A stretch of 35,845 bases of DNA from a virus: IMG/VR virus record IMGVR_UViG_3300023178_000139, positions 1 to 35,845 of that record; one strand, 5' to 3'. This document shows positions 1 to 8,605 of this stretch, one piece after another; within the stretch, counting starts at the first letter, position 1, and each line of letters begins with the position of its first letter. The position numbers were made by a program, and so were the translations under genes. The notes beneath the pieces were generated by a model that ran no database searches, was not told the DNA's origin, and saw only the letters and a list, made by a program, of their open reading frames with translations.

Positions 1-1333
1 CTATGGCCTGCTGGAAATATTGGGCATAATCACCTTCTAGTTTTCCATTTTCCAGAATGTGACAAAAATCCCTCAACTCATCAGCGCGATTCAATAATGA
101 CCAACGAATAATAGATCTATCTTCATCATCCATATCTGCAAGTTGGTCAGAAATATCTGCTTCGTTTGGTATACTCTTTGTTATAGCGTTCATCTCGCTA
201 AAAGAACAAGCATCATTTATGCGAAGAACTTCTTTGATTGCACTTCGCCCTTGTAGTCTACCAAACGTAATCATTTGGCTTACATGATCCTTGCCGTATT
301 TACCCTTCAGATAATCTATCACATCATCACGCCTCTTTCCCGGAACGTCCATGTCAATATCTGGTAGAGATACGTGACCATCAGTGTTTCGTCCAGCGTT
401 ATAAAACCTTTCAAACAGAAGATCATATTCTACTGGGTCAATCTTTGTAATACCAATTAAATATGATATCAAACATCCAGCCGCAGAACCTCTTCCGGGA
501 CCAGCCAAGCATCCCATGTCATGCTCTACATGCCTGATGATATCCTGAACAATAAGAAAATAACCAAAGAGATTTGCGTCTTTAATGACTTGTAGTTCTG
601 AATTAAATCTGTCTAGATATTTCTGCTTATCTTCTGGCTTCTTTACTTTACCAGTGTCAATAAGGTGACGCTTCCAACCTTCTCTAGCAAGTACTTTGAG
701 GTAGTCTTCTTCGGATAGTCCGTTGGGACAACCGAACTTAGGAAGCATAGGAGGACTGAGAATGTCATAATCTTCACACACCTCGTAGATAAGTTGCAAT
801 TCTTTTGTTACCGCAGCAGGTTGTATACACTTGTCATCGTGCGTAAAGTATTGCGATACTGCTTTGTCCAGTTCGTTCTTGCGAAGCTGTTTTTGTACTT
901 TGGGCAGCGTAGTCTTTAACGCTGAACATAATAACACCCTATGTAGATCAGCCTGTTTAGACTCAGCGTAGTAGCTTGGATGAATGTCTTTACTCGTAGC
1001 TACAAGATTATCTCTTGACATAATCTCTTGACAGAATTTTGTATTAACATTTCCATCTTCGTCTAGAGATGACACCATTTCTATTAAGTCAAACCATCCA
1101 TTTTTATTTCTAGCAAAGACTGTAGTGTTATCAAAAGAGCATCCAAGGATGGGCTTAACACCAACCTTCTTGCAAGCTTGAAAAAACGATACGCAACCAG
1201 AAATAGACTTGTAATCTGCAATACCACATGCTGGATAATCATTATCAGCACAAATCTTAGCAAGTTCAGTTGGTTTTGAGAATCCTTTTAGCAAACTGTA
1301 ATGTGTAAAATTATGCAACGGGAACCAGTTCAT
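1..1333 (-). CDS. dnaE: DNA polymerase III alpha subunit (DnaE-type), partial
   Basis: This is the N-terminal 444 codons of a bacterial-type C-family replicative polymerase; the stop lies beyond the left edge. The start ATG at 1333 is preceded by a good ribosome site (GGAG, 5 bases away). Residues 1 to about 70 match the PHP domain (FTHYSLLKG, then GVKPILGCSF). The palm follows, with GYFLIVQD, AGPGRGSAAG, DPVEYDLLFERF and LPDIDMD, which carries the two catalytic aspartates, then GKYGKDHVSQMITFG. The PHP metal ligands look degraded: the usual HLHVH reads PLHNF and the usual TDHG reads ADYK. The editing site is therefore probably inactive (inference). With the helicase, primase and SSB in the same window, it probably copies the phage genome. 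The family call is secure; whether a separate exonuclease exists elsewhere cannot be seen. Confidence 0.96.
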   Translation of the reverse strand, partial: MNWFPLHNFTHYSLLKGFSKPTELAKICADNDYPACGIADYKSISGCVSFFQACKKVGVKPILGCSFDNTTVFARNKNGWFDLIEMVSSLDEDGNVNTKFCQEIMSRDNLVATSKDIHPSYYAESKQADLHRVLLCSALKTTLPKVQKQLRKNELDKAVSQYFTHDDKCIQPAAVTKELQLIYEVCEDYDILSPPMLPKFGCPNGLSEEDYLKVLAREGWKRHLIDTGKVKKPEDKQKYLDRFNSELQVIKDANLFGYFLIVQDIIRHVEHDMGCLAGPGRGSAAGCLISYLIGITKIDPVEYDLLFERFYNAGRNTDGHVSLPDIDMDVPGKRRDDVIDYLKGKYGKDHVSQMITFGRLQGRSAIKEVLRINDACSFSEMNAITKSIPNEADISDQLADMDDEDRSIIRWSLLNRADELRDFCHILENGKLEGDYAQYFQQAI

Positions 1334-1388
1334 TCAATCTCCTATTCAATTTTTTGGTGGCAAAGGTCTCCTAACAGGCTCTTTATCG

Positions 1389-2087
1389 CTAGGTCTTGGA
1401 TTTGATGTCAAAGGGAAAGTTTTGACTTTGTTCATCGTATCTTTCCTTCATTAATGGGTATAATTTATTAACAGCAATTTTGGAAGCTTTATTGTCCGAT
1501 GGGTAGTGAACACCCTGTAATATTCTAGCCAAGCCACAGTAATCAGACAACTGAAAAAATTCTTCTCGGAGTTCTGGATATAGGTCCGATAAAATATGTG
1601 CAGCTAATTCAGAATACATCGTGTGACCGCTTGGATAAGCTGGAGTATGATGCGTTTCTGTATAAAGAATATCTATATCAACATTGAAATATGGAGCTAA
1701 TTGCTCCGGTCTAGCTCTGTTGTGATAAAACTTTAATGCATACACATATTGTTCTAGCACATTGTAGTATGTGTCAAAAACATCTTTAGGAAATTTCATT
1801 CCACGTTTCGACAAAGAATTAGTAAATAAGTCAAGAGGTTCATTGTCAACCAAGTAAACTAAATCTAATTCTCTTCTTGTTCTGTTTTTAGTAGCTTTTG
1901 CTATCTCTTCAACTTCTCTCTTGGTAGTAAGGCTACTGTTTTTAGGGGGAGGTGGTAAAAGAGATTTAAGTTCTATATCTAAGACAGAAATCTCATCATC
2001 ATAGTTAACTTTATTCTCTAGATATCCAACTTTATCTAGGTCGGCTTTACTATCTATAATTGCTGCTACTTTATTTATTAAGCTCAT
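1389..2087 (-). CDS. PAP2-family acid phosphatase (soluble)
   Basis: The 232-residue protein carries the complete PAP2/vanadium-haloperoxidase signature: K119-x6-R126-P127, then PSGH at 152-155, then R188-x5-H194-x3-D198. The usual SR of the third motif is AR here. The family removes phosphate from lipid phosphates or small phosphomonoesters through a phospho-histidine. No membrane segment is visible, unlike lipid phosphatases, so a soluble acid phosphatase is more likely (inference). The start overlaps the end of the upstream small gene by 17 bases and has a purine-rich GAGAGAG ribosome site. A short proline run lies near residue 45. The substrate is unknown; phosphate scavenging and lipid remodelling are both possible. 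Confidence 0.88.
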   Translation of the reverse strand: MSLINKVAAIIDSKADLDKVGYLENKVNYDDEISVLDIELKSLLPPPPKNSSLTTKREVEEIAKATKNRTRRELDLVYLVDNEPLDLFTNSLSKRGMKFPKDVFDTYYNVLEQYVYALKFYHNRARPEQLAPYFNVDIDILYTETHHTPAYPSGHTMYSELAAHILSDLYPELREEFFQLSDYCGLARILQGVHYPSDNKASKIAVNKLYPLMKERYDEQSQNFPFDIKSKT

Positions 2088-2292
2088 TTTCTCTCTCTAC
2101 GAAGTCTTTTTCTAATCTATGAACAAGTTTACTACCGGCGTGTCTATAAAAGCATGGTAGAAATCCATGTATTAAAAGATAAATACCAGCCCTTATGCAA
2201 TGATATCCATGACCTACTGCAAACCACCAGTGACTCCAGTAGGTCATGTCGTTTCTATCTAAGTGTTCTGCCCATTTTTTCTTTAGTGTCAT
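2071..2292 (-). CDS. small membrane protein, DUF6356-like
   Basis: The 73-residue protein has the pattern WAEHL-x-TYWSHWWFA followed by one hydrophobic helix (about residues 25-45, ending LLIHGFLP) and then HAGSKLVHRLEKDF. This resembles the DUF6356 family of small bacterial and phage proteins, recalled from memory. I prefer the ATG at 2292, two bases after the upstream stop, over an in-frame TTG at 2301 that would overlap it. It is probably an inner-membrane protein. No function is known. The 3-prime end overlaps the PAP2 gene, which suggests translational coupling. Confidence 0.72.
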   Translation of the reverse strand: MTLKKKWAEHLDRNDMTYWSHWWFAVGHGYHCIRAGIYLLIHGFLPCFYRHAGSKLVHRLEKDFVERENELNK

Positions 2293-2294
2293 GA

Positions 2295-3155
2295 TTACCA
2301 AGCCCTACAAGACCAATATCTTGCTTTCCATTTTGGCCCCGGATTATCACAGTTATGTCTAGCCCTGAAGCTTTTTCTTCTCTTTGGGTTGTCCTTCTTA
2401 ATTTCCATATTAGGATCGCCAAAGTTTACTTTAACTACATTACCCTTGTCGTTTTTGACATACACGCTCATTTTCTTGGGACCGTCTGGAGTTCTAAAGG
2501 GCTTATTTAGTTTCACCTTGCGGCCTTGATATTCTACAGCGTAAGATTCTTCTTTTTCAGTTTCTCTAACGTCTGTATATTTCATGTAATCGTATGCTGA
2601 CGCGACATGAGCTTCAGCTTTAGAAATATTATCTTGAACCCAAGCTTCAATTTCCATATCTTCTGTCATCATGCTGTAAAGCTCCATAGCTTGCGATGCA
2701 ATCTTTTTCAATTGAGCCTTAGACATTCCTCCCTCTCCACCTTCTCCAGATTGGGCTTTTTTCCAAGCTTCTGGATCTGGCCTGTCTTTGTCGCCCCTTT
2801 TTGCTGGCTTATAGTTTTTTCCTTCACGTTCTTTCTTTTTACGAATATTTTCCCAAAGACCGGGACGATCAGCCGCCACATCCCATTCTACCACATCTTC
2901 ACCAAAGTCAACATACTCTGCTTCAGATGGAGCGTAAAAATTATCTTCCGTTAACTCTTCTTCTGAGCCATAGTTTTCAAAATACATTTGGAAGTCGGCC
3001 TGAGCTACAGTATCTAAATTTTCGCAAGCTTTACTGAGGCATACTGCGGTCCTCTGGGAAGAGTCTGGATACTCTGATTTCATTTTATCGTCAGACATAC
3101 ATCTGGATATGAAATTTTTTCTATCTTCACCGTCTTTTCTTGAAGGAATTGGCAT
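2295..3155 (-). CDS. mosaic phage protein of three small conserved modules
   Basis: I do not know a function for this 286-residue protein. It reads as three short modules known to me as separate pieces in large phages. Residues 1-45 carry RKDGEDRKNFISRCMSD and the QRTAVC tail. The centre (about 95-140) has GLWENIRKKKEREGKNYKP. The C-terminus (about 225-286) has YVKNDKGNVVKVNFGDPNM, then RRKSFRARHNC and KARYWSCRAW. The first module is often seen near head-maturation genes and the second on its own in T4-like phages. Acidic (50-90) and Gly/Glu-rich linkers join them. The start has an AGGAG ribosome site 6 bases upstream. Structural or DNA-packaging roles are possible but unproven. Confidence 0.85.
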   Translation of the reverse strand: MPIPSRKDGEDRKNFISRCMSDDKMKSEYPDSSQRTAVCLSKACENLDTVAQADFQMYFENYGSEEELTEDNFYAPSEAEYVDFGEDVVEWDVAADRPGLWENIRKKKEREGKNYKPAKRGDKDRPDPEAWKKAQSGEGGEGGMSKAQLKKIASQAMELYSMMTEDMEIEAWVQDNISKAEAHVASAYDYMKYTDVRETEKEESYAVEYQGRKVKLNKPFRTPDGPKKMSVYVKNDKGNVVKVNFGDPNMEIKKDNPKRRKSFRARHNCDNPGPKWKARYWSCRAW

Positions 3156-3156
3156 T

Positions 3157-4017
3157 TTAATCTCCTAAAGTGTCTGTGATGGCAAGTTTAAGAATATGAT
3201 CTATACTTCCCGGAGGTATCTTATTTTTAAAATGTTCGTATGCGCCTTTAATCATTTCGTGTTCTGGGTCTTGTGTGAGTTCTAACCACCCAACAAAATA
3301 ATTCCATATTCTATCTTCTAGAATAAGAGGATATTTTACTCCATTGGGTCTATTAAATCTATGCAGCCACTTGAACTCTGGTAGGCATATCGCTTTACCT
3401 CCTAACTGCCTAAATTTTTCATGTATGTATCCTTCTTCGCCGCCAAAACCCCTGAATTTTTTATTAAATCCAGCCCAGTTTTTTGTTTCACATGAGAAAA
3501 CACCAAGACCTTGCATTGGTATTTCGAATGGTTTACCTTTTTTTAGTTGCTCTTTATCAGTTTCCCATTTGCCATACATTCCAGCGCCCCACCCCGGCTT
3601 AAAATGAGTAGACGGAGAAGAGTGATCAAGGTGATCATAAACCAGAGGTCCATGTATAATGTTTTTGCAGTCTGGATGTTTGTCGTAATAGTCAAGCAAA
3701 CTCTCTATTGCTCCCGGAAAAAACATTACATGACAATCCATTGATATGCAATATTTTCCTTTTGCTAGCCTGAATATTTCATTTCTAACAGCTGTGCTTG
3801 TCTTCAAGGTATATGGAATATAAGTTGCATTTTTGACCCACTTGATGAAATTTTGTTTTGCTTTACCGTGTTCAGAGCTTGGGTTGTTGTCGATAACAAG
3901 TATTTCAACATCGCTTGAATTACATATTGGATGATACATTCTCAACGCTTGAATAGAGAAATACACTCCATCATAGTCATCGTATGTTGCCATCCCAATT
4001 GTGAGTTTTTTATTCAT
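3157..4017 (-). CDS. GT-A fold glycosyltransferase
   Basis: The 286-residue protein has a GT2/GT27-like layout: an N-terminal nucleotide-binding strand (KLTIGMATYDD), the VIDNNPS turn near 41-47, the metal-binding D94-C-H96 in place of a plain DxD, and the acceptor loop FGGEEGYIHEKFRQLGG. A DxH motif is typical of polypeptide GalNAc transferases and related GT-A enzymes. It should move a sugar from a nucleotide-sugar donor. The acceptor (modified DNA base, virion protein or host surface glycan) cannot be read from the sequence. The ribosome site GGGG lies 6 bases before the ATG. It sits between the mosaic protein and the Cas4-like nuclease, away from the other two glycosyltransferases of the window. 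Confidence 0.88.
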   Translation of the reverse strand: MNKKLTIGMATYDDYDGVYFSIQALRMYHPICNSSDVEILVIDNNPSSEHGKAKQNFIKWVKNATYIPYTLKTSTAVRNEIFRLAKGKYCISMDCHVMFFPGAIESLLDYYDKHPDCKNIIHGPLVYDHLDHSSPSTHFKPGWGAGMYGKWETDKEQLKKGKPFEIPMQGLGVFSCETKNWAGFNKKFRGFGGEEGYIHEKFRQLGGKAICLPEFKWLHRFNRPNGVKYPLILEDRIWNYFVGWLELTQDPEHEMIKGAYEHFKNKIPPGSIDHILKLAITDTLGD

Positions 4018-4020
4018 TTA

Positions 4021-5046
4021 TTACCCCGGAGCTTCGTAAAATCCTATATCAAAACCTTCTCTTGTACAATCTCTTATTGTCTTTTCCATTCCGTGTTTTT
4101 TTAGGTGATTCTCTATATAGATACACATATTTTGATCTGTATCTGGCCAATCGTTTTTGCAGAAATGGCACAATTTAGTGCATTTCCAGTTGCTTCTATC
4201 GCTAGAAATGGGTCTTGGTGTGTCATTTTTCTGTATTTCTTGGAATCTGTTTTTAAGCATGTTCAGAAATTTCTTCTGGTCAGATTCATCGAAGCACATA
4301 GAAAATGGGCCTCCATCTTTAATGAAGAAAATGCTCATAATAGCTTGTTTATATTCTGGAAATAGCTTAGAAATAGCATAATTATAAAGCAAAAGCTGTG
4401 GATCAGAGCATAGCTTTTCGTATGTCTTTTCTTCTCCAGTCGCCCAGTCTAGTCTCCTTCCAGTCTTCCAGTCTATTACTTCTATTGTTTCTTCATCTAC
4501 CTTGGTTACTAAGTCTATAGTACCCTTAATTGCTAGTTGTCCTTGGACCGTTTTTCCGTTTGGCATTTTGTATTCAAATTTTGCCCAATCTTCTTCGATT
4601 GGTATGTCGAAGTGAGGCTCTGGTTCAAGAACATCTCTTTTTCTTGGGTCAAATTGTCCAGCGTTATATTTTAGAGTTTTCCATATCAAATTATGACACA
4701 TGTGTTTATCTGACATGTCCCAAGAGTGTACAGATGTTCCGGTGTAAAACTTAAAACTTGCATCTAAAAGTTCGTCAATTAATTCTTCTGACATTAGATC
4801 TGAACGTTTGCATTTTACATCCTTGAGGGCGTCGTCTTTTATTTTTAAGTACTTCACCCTTGAGCTTGCGTCTTGGTCGGCTTTTTTTAATCCAGCCAAG
4901 CACTCCATAACTTTGTGAACAATAGTTCCAAGCTCCGCTTTTTTGCCACTTACAGACTGATGACCAAGAACGTAAGTGATGAAGTACTGCATTTGACAGT
5001 AAGCGTAATTATTATAACTCGATGACCTTACGTATGTAATTAACAT
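4021..5046 (-). CDS. PD-(D/E)XK nuclease with Fe-S cysteines (Cas4/RecB-like)
   Basis: The 341-residue protein shows the RecB/Cas4 nuclease order: GTIVH at 40-44, D178 in IKGTIDLV, D192-W-K194 in IEVIDWKTG, and Q217-LLLY221. One cysteine near the N-terminus (C17) and a C-terminal set (C289, C293, C296, C308) fit a 4Fe-4S cluster of the Cas4/AddB type. Such enzymes resect DNA ends as exonucleases. No Cas1, Cas2 or repeat array is present, so this is a recombination or replication nuclease, not an adaptation gene. It is coupled to the dNMP kinase by a TAATG stop-start overlap. A role in DNA end processing alongside the phage RecA is the simplest reading. Confidence 0.9.
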   Translation of the reverse strand: MLITYVRSSSYNNYAYCQMQYFITYVLGHQSVSGKKAELGTIVHKVMECLAGLKKADQDASSRVKYLKIKDDALKDVKCKRSDLMSEELIDELLDASFKFYTGTSVHSWDMSDKHMCHNLIWKTLKYNAGQFDPRKRDVLEPEPHFDIPIEEDWAKFEYKMPNGKTVQGQLAIKGTIDLVTKVDEETIEVIDWKTGRRLDWATGEEKTYEKLCSDPQLLLYNYAISKLFPEYKQAIMSIFFIKDGGPFSMCFDESDQKKFLNMLKNRFQEIQKNDTPRPISSDRSNWKCTKLCHFCKNDWPDTDQNMCIYIENHLKKHGMEKTIRDCTREGFDIGFYEAPG

Positions 5047-5750
5047 TAATTTCTCCAGATGTGGCTCATTAATAAAGTTTTTTCTTGAAGTTCTGATATA
5101 TCATAACCCTGATTGTCAATTACGTAATCAAATGTATCCCAATCAAAAACGTCTTTATTTAAAGCCGATTCACATTCATGGCTGCTGTGAAGAGTATCTC
5201 TCGTAAGCCTTATTACAAAACCTCCGGCGTCTTTAATTGCGTGAACTTCATTTGGAAATCTTACATCAGGTATAATTGCTATTGATGGTTGCTCTAAGTC
5301 TATGGTTTTCAGTGTTACATCTAGCCAGATCGTATCTTTGATTTTTCTCATGACATTTGTTCCAAAGTATTGTAGAAATTCTCTGGCGGTCATCCCATAA
5401 TTAGTGTCCGTATTTTTGTCGTCATCCGTCCCATAAACTTGCGCAGGGTCTAAGTCAAATAAATCGACACATATCATCTTTAGATAGTCTGCAAAGTGAT
5501 AAATTTTAATATATGGCCAAATATTAGTATTGGCATAAGAGACAAATTCTGGATCTTTTCTTAACAAGTCAAAGATGCCCCATCCTAAATTACCATCCTT
5601 GTCAGTTGTCATGATGTTTAAGTTGCCTAATTCATCCACTTTATAATCTTGTATCATGTGCAAGCTTTTTAACACATCGCCATTGATGATGTTTGCCACC
5701 GTGTTTTTGCCAGACTGTTTTCTTCCAGAAATGCCTATTATTTTAACCAT
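5046..5750 (-). CDS. deoxynucleoside monophosphate kinase (T4 gp1-like)
   Basis: The 234-residue protein starts with a P-loop, GRKQSGKNT at residues 9-17, and carries the family motifs TAREFLQYFGTNVMR (121-135), a following W142, and PDVRFPNE at 161-168. In T4 the enzyme phosphorylates dGMP, dTMP and hydroxymethyl-dCMP to diphosphates, feeding DNA synthesis. The specificity here is not readable. An insertion of about 40 residues (roughly 25-75) follows the P-loop. It is coupled to primase upstream and to the Cas4-like nuclease downstream, both by TAATG overlaps, placing precursor supply inside the replication operon. Confidence 0.92.
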   Translation of the reverse strand: MVKIIGISGRKQSGKNTVANIINGDVLKSLHMIQDYKVDELGNLNIMTTDKDGNLGWGIFDLLRKDPEFVSYANTNIWPYIKIYHFADYLKMICVDLFDLDPAQVYGTDDDKNTDTNYGMTAREFLQYFGTNVMRKIKDTIWLDVTLKTIDLEQPSIAIIPDVRFPNEVHAIKDAGGFVIRLTRDTLHSSHECESALNKDVFDWDTFDYVIDNQGYDISELQEKTLLMSHIWRN

Positions 5751-6766
5751 TAGTAAGTTCCTTTGAGATTGATTAATAGATTCTTGATTTTACTAATACT
5801 CATTTCTCCAATATCTTTGCTTGAGAGTTTTGGGAATGTTAATTTGTACATTCTAGATAAATCTCTTTGTATTTTTACTCTTGCTTCTCTTCCTGCCTGA
5901 TCGTTATCAGTTAGTATTATCAGTTGAGTTATTGGTAGCTTTCTGAGTTTTAGCTCCTGCTCTTTTGATATGGTTTTGCCAAATATGCTAACACAGTTTT
6001 TAACGCCAGCCTCATGCATTTTCCATACGTCTCCTTGTCCCTCAAGGATATACATACAGGAAGTTTCTATTGCCTTGCTAACAGCCCTGTGGTAGTTGTA
6101 GAGATAACACCGCTTGTTAAATCCCGTGGGGTAAAATAAAAACTTTGGCTGTCTATACTCTTTTGTAGATCTTCCTATGAGGCCAACCACTAAGCCTCCG
6201 TCATCGTTATGTATTGGTATTATAGCCCTTTCTTTCATTATCCCACAATCATCACAGTCACCAACTCCAAAATATTTTAAGGTGGATTTATTAAACCCCC
6301 TGCCATTAAAATATAAAGATGGAATGCTATAATTATACTTGTTTACTATTTCCTTATCTTTTACTACTGGCTCTTTAGCATTCAGTTCTTTGATCAAAAC
6401 ACTGAAATCATCTTCGTCTTCAGATGCCATTGGGCCACAATGAGAATAATCAGATGAAATTTTGAATTCTTTTTTGATCCACTTCAGGGCGTCTTTAAAT
6501 TCTAATCGCTTGCCCTCCTGCGCGGACAATGCCCCGGTTATTAGTCCAAATATGTCATTGTTGTATTCGCTTTGGCAGTCTCTTGTCCAGCATTTCCATA
6601 TTCCTCGATCTGGACAGAAAGAAAAAGCTCTTGGATTATCACTTCCCTCATGCACTGGGCATGTAGAATATATGTTATTGTTAAAAGATTCGCATTTCAT
6701 TTCAAGTTTTTCAAAAACTTTTGATGCTTCTTTATTCAATTTAGCTTTAATCTTCTTCAAGTTCAT
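5750..6766 (-). CDS. DNA primase (CHC2 zinc finger plus TOPRIM)
   Basis: The 338-residue protein has an N-terminal zinc-binding region (C36, H39, C59, C64, with an extra C51) in a CPVH context. A linker follows, then a TOPRIM domain with E242-GQG-D246 and the D287-N-D289 acid pair in LIILTDNDQAG. This is the DnaG/T7 gp4 primase core without a fused helicase. It lays RNA primers on single-stranded DNA. The helicase is the next gene upstream and overlaps its start by 20 bases, so the two are likely made in step and act together at the fork. Confidence 0.93.
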   Translation of the reverse strand: MNLKKIKAKLNKEASKVFEKLEMKCESFNNNIYSTCPVHEGSDNPRAFSFCPDRGIWKCWTRDCQSEYNNDIFGLITGALSAQEGKRLEFKDALKWIKKEFKISSDYSHCGPMASEDEDDFSVLIKELNAKEPVVKDKEIVNKYNYSIPSLYFNGRGFNKSTLKYFGVGDCDDCGIMKERAIIPIHNDDGGLVVGLIGRSTKEYRQPKFLFYPTGFNKRCYLYNYHRAVSKAIETSCMYILEGQGDVWKMHEAGVKNCVSIFGKTISKEQELKLRKLPITQLIILTDNDQAGREARVKIQRDLSRMYKLTFPKLSSKDIGEMSISKIKNLLINLKGTY

Positions 6767-8201
6767 TTTTTATTTTATCCATATTTTCAGAACCAACTAA
6801 TCCGGTGTCACCGATGGGTTGATTTTTGAATTCATTTCTTGTTCTAAGTTCTATCAGTTTAGCATGAGATCCAACCATCTGCATGTTAATGTAGTCTCCG
6901 TCGTCCATTCCAGCCCCGTGTCTAGAAACAATTGGAACTAGCTTTCTATTTCCAGCGTTTGGCCCATCTTCTGCTAATTCTTCAGGAGATTTAGCTTTAA
7001 ATATGCTAAATGAAGTACACAGCCAGATCAACCGGTCTGAACCGCTCACCGCATCTGTACTTTCTTTTGTGATTCCATCTCTATTTAATTGCACGAAGGA
7101 TAGACAGGGTATGTCTAGCTTAACGCATAAATTATGAAGAGAGGTAATCTGGAATCCCAACGCTTGATACTCTTGAATATTATTAGTAATAGATGACGAT
7201 GACATAAGCTTTAAATAATCGTAGATGATTAAGCATTCATTTGTTTTTCCTGATTCATCTGTCTTTACTTCTTGCACTATCCACCGACGAATTATATTCA
7301 ATATTTGTTCAAAAGGCTTCCCAGCGACACTAACATAACTATAAGGTATTGATTCTAACTTGGCTACAGCTTCTCTTACTTTCCTGTCTTTCTCTGGATC
7401 ATCAACAAATTTTCCTGTAGCAACTTCATTTATTGGAGTACCGCTAATATTAGCTATCAGTCTATTAAGATGGTCTTCCTTAGACATTTCAGTATCTAGA
7501 ACAAGTACTGGAACACCTATTGAAGATACATTAAGGGCAACATTATCAGCGAATACTGATTTACCAACTTTTGGTCTTGCAGATACAAGATCAACGCACT
7601 TTCTCCTAAGACCACCGCCAATGGCCTCGTCATATTTAGAGAATCCCGTGGGTATACCAATGATATCGCATTTATTTTCTGAGAGGAACTCGACATAATC
7701 TTCTACTCCTGCTCCTATCTTTTCTGGGTTTTCTCCACCGTCATCTTCTCTTAAAAAATCTGTTACGGGATTTTCTAGTATTGATATTATCTCATCTATA
7801 CTTTCGTTTCCAGTTACTTCATCAACGTCGTGGTGTATTTTCAGAGTTAGTTTCTTGATCTTTCGTGCAAATTCAAATTTCTTAAGTTGTGCCGCAAAGC
7901 CGACAATGTTCTGTTGGCTAATTGGAAAATCATAAAGAGATTTGATGTAGTTAATTTCTTGTTTTGTGCTTATCTGCTCTATATAATTTAACTTTTCTGC
8001 GGCAGCTAATACGGTTGCTATGTCTGGCTTTTGTTCGTTGTTTAAAACATGGTCTATGCATTTGAAAAGTATTGAGTTATTAGTATTAACAAAGCTTTCT
8101 GCATTAATAAAATCTGCAATACCAACATATGCGTCCACGCCGTGCTGCAATAGACCGGCAAGAACTGCTCTTTCTGCACCAATGTCTAGTAATTTTTCCA
8201 T
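6747..8201 (-). CDS. dnaB: replicative DNA helicase (DnaB-type)
   Basis: The 484-residue protein has a DnaB N-terminal helical domain (about 1-110), a linker helix and a RecA-fold core starting near 180. Walker A is ARPKVGKS at 208-215, the H1a acid lies in LVLDTEMS (about 234-240), Walker B is CLIIYD at 323-328, and the arginine finger region is SRHGAG near 420. It unwinds the fork as a hexamer. I place the start at 8201 because AGGA sits 5 bases upstream; an in-frame ATG at 8225 would overlap the previous gene by 22 bases. The C-terminus past 460 is short and polar. Confidence 0.95.
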   Translation of the reverse strand: MEKLLDIGAERAVLAGLLQHGVDAYVGIADFINAESFVNTNNSILFKCIDHVLNNEQKPDIATVLAAAEKLNYIEQISTKQEINYIKSLYDFPISQQNIVGFAAQLKKFEFARKIKKLTLKIHHDVDEVTGNESIDEIISILENPVTDFLREDDGGENPEKIGAGVEDYVEFLSENKCDIIGIPTGFSKYDEAIGGGLRRKCVDLVSARPKVGKSVFADNVALNVSSIGVPVLVLDTEMSKEDHLNRLIANISGTPINEVATGKFVDDPEKDRKVREAVAKLESIPYSYVSVAGKPFEQILNIIRRWIVQEVKTDESGKTNECLIIYDYLKLMSSSSITNNIQEYQALGFQITSLHNLCVKLDIPCLSFVQLNRDGITKESTDAVSGSDRLIWLCTSFSIFKAKSPEELAEDGPNAGNRKLVPIVSRHGAGMDDGDYINMQMVGSHAKLIELRTRNEFKNQPIGDTGLVGSENMDKIKNELEED

Positions 8202-8203
8202 AT

Positions 8204-8605
8204 TTATCCTATGCAGTTGTTGCACCTATAATATTCGCCATATACAACAGCGCTATTAACTCTTTCACTCTTTCCGCAAACGCGACATGTAACATCTATT
8301 ATTTTTGGGGAAGGTCTATTTCGTGGAGATGGTTTTATGTCCGGTGTTTCAACATCTTTGTGTTCTCCAGTGTCCTTCCAAGTGTTTGTCTGAGCATTCA
8401 CTTTCTGCTTCCTTTTTTCTGAAAGTTTTTTCTCATCATGCATAGCAAAATTTTCAACATGATTAGGATTGCTTTCTACTTCTTCTTCTGGAAATTCAAT
8501 GTGTGGAGGCATAGTAGTCCAAGTTAAAGAATCTTCAGTAAGTATATCTAGAAGTTCTGTTCTTTCTGCTATTGTTAAGCCTTCTACCAAATTTCTTAAA
8601 TTCAT
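8204..8605 (-). CDS. hypothetical protein with C-terminal zinc ribbon
   Basis: I do not recognise this 133-residue protein. The N-terminal 30 residues are helical (LVEGLTIAERTELLDILTE). The middle is charged and probably disordered. The last 30 residues form a likely zinc ribbon with C107-x2-C110 and C128-x2-C131. Its start overlaps the previous stop as ATGA, and its stop lies three bases before the helicase start. The position between the UvsY-like candidate and the helicase suggests a replication accessory or nucleic-acid-binding adaptor, which is inference only. Confidence 0.8.
   Translation of the reverse strand: MNLRNLVEGLTIAERTELLDILTEDSLTWTTMPPHIEFPEEEVESNPNHVENFAMHDEKKLSEKRKQKVNAQTNTWKDTGEHKDVETPDIKPSPRNRPSPKIIDVTCRVCGKSERVNSAVVYGEYYRCNNCIG

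Noticed and set aside
2293-2301. TTG start at 2301 for the DUF6356-like gene
   Set aside because: It would overlap the upstream stop without a suitably spaced ribosome site; the ATG at 2292 directly after the stop is more economical.
2607-2954. Plus-strand frame with hydrophobic segments
   Set aside because: It lies wholly inside the mosaic protein gene on the other strand; its apparent membrane helices come from reading Lys/Glu-rich codons backwards.
4021-5046. CRISPR adaptation locus suggested by the Cas4-like nuclease
   Set aside because: There is no Cas1, Cas2 or direct-repeat array anywhere in the window; neighbours are replication genes.
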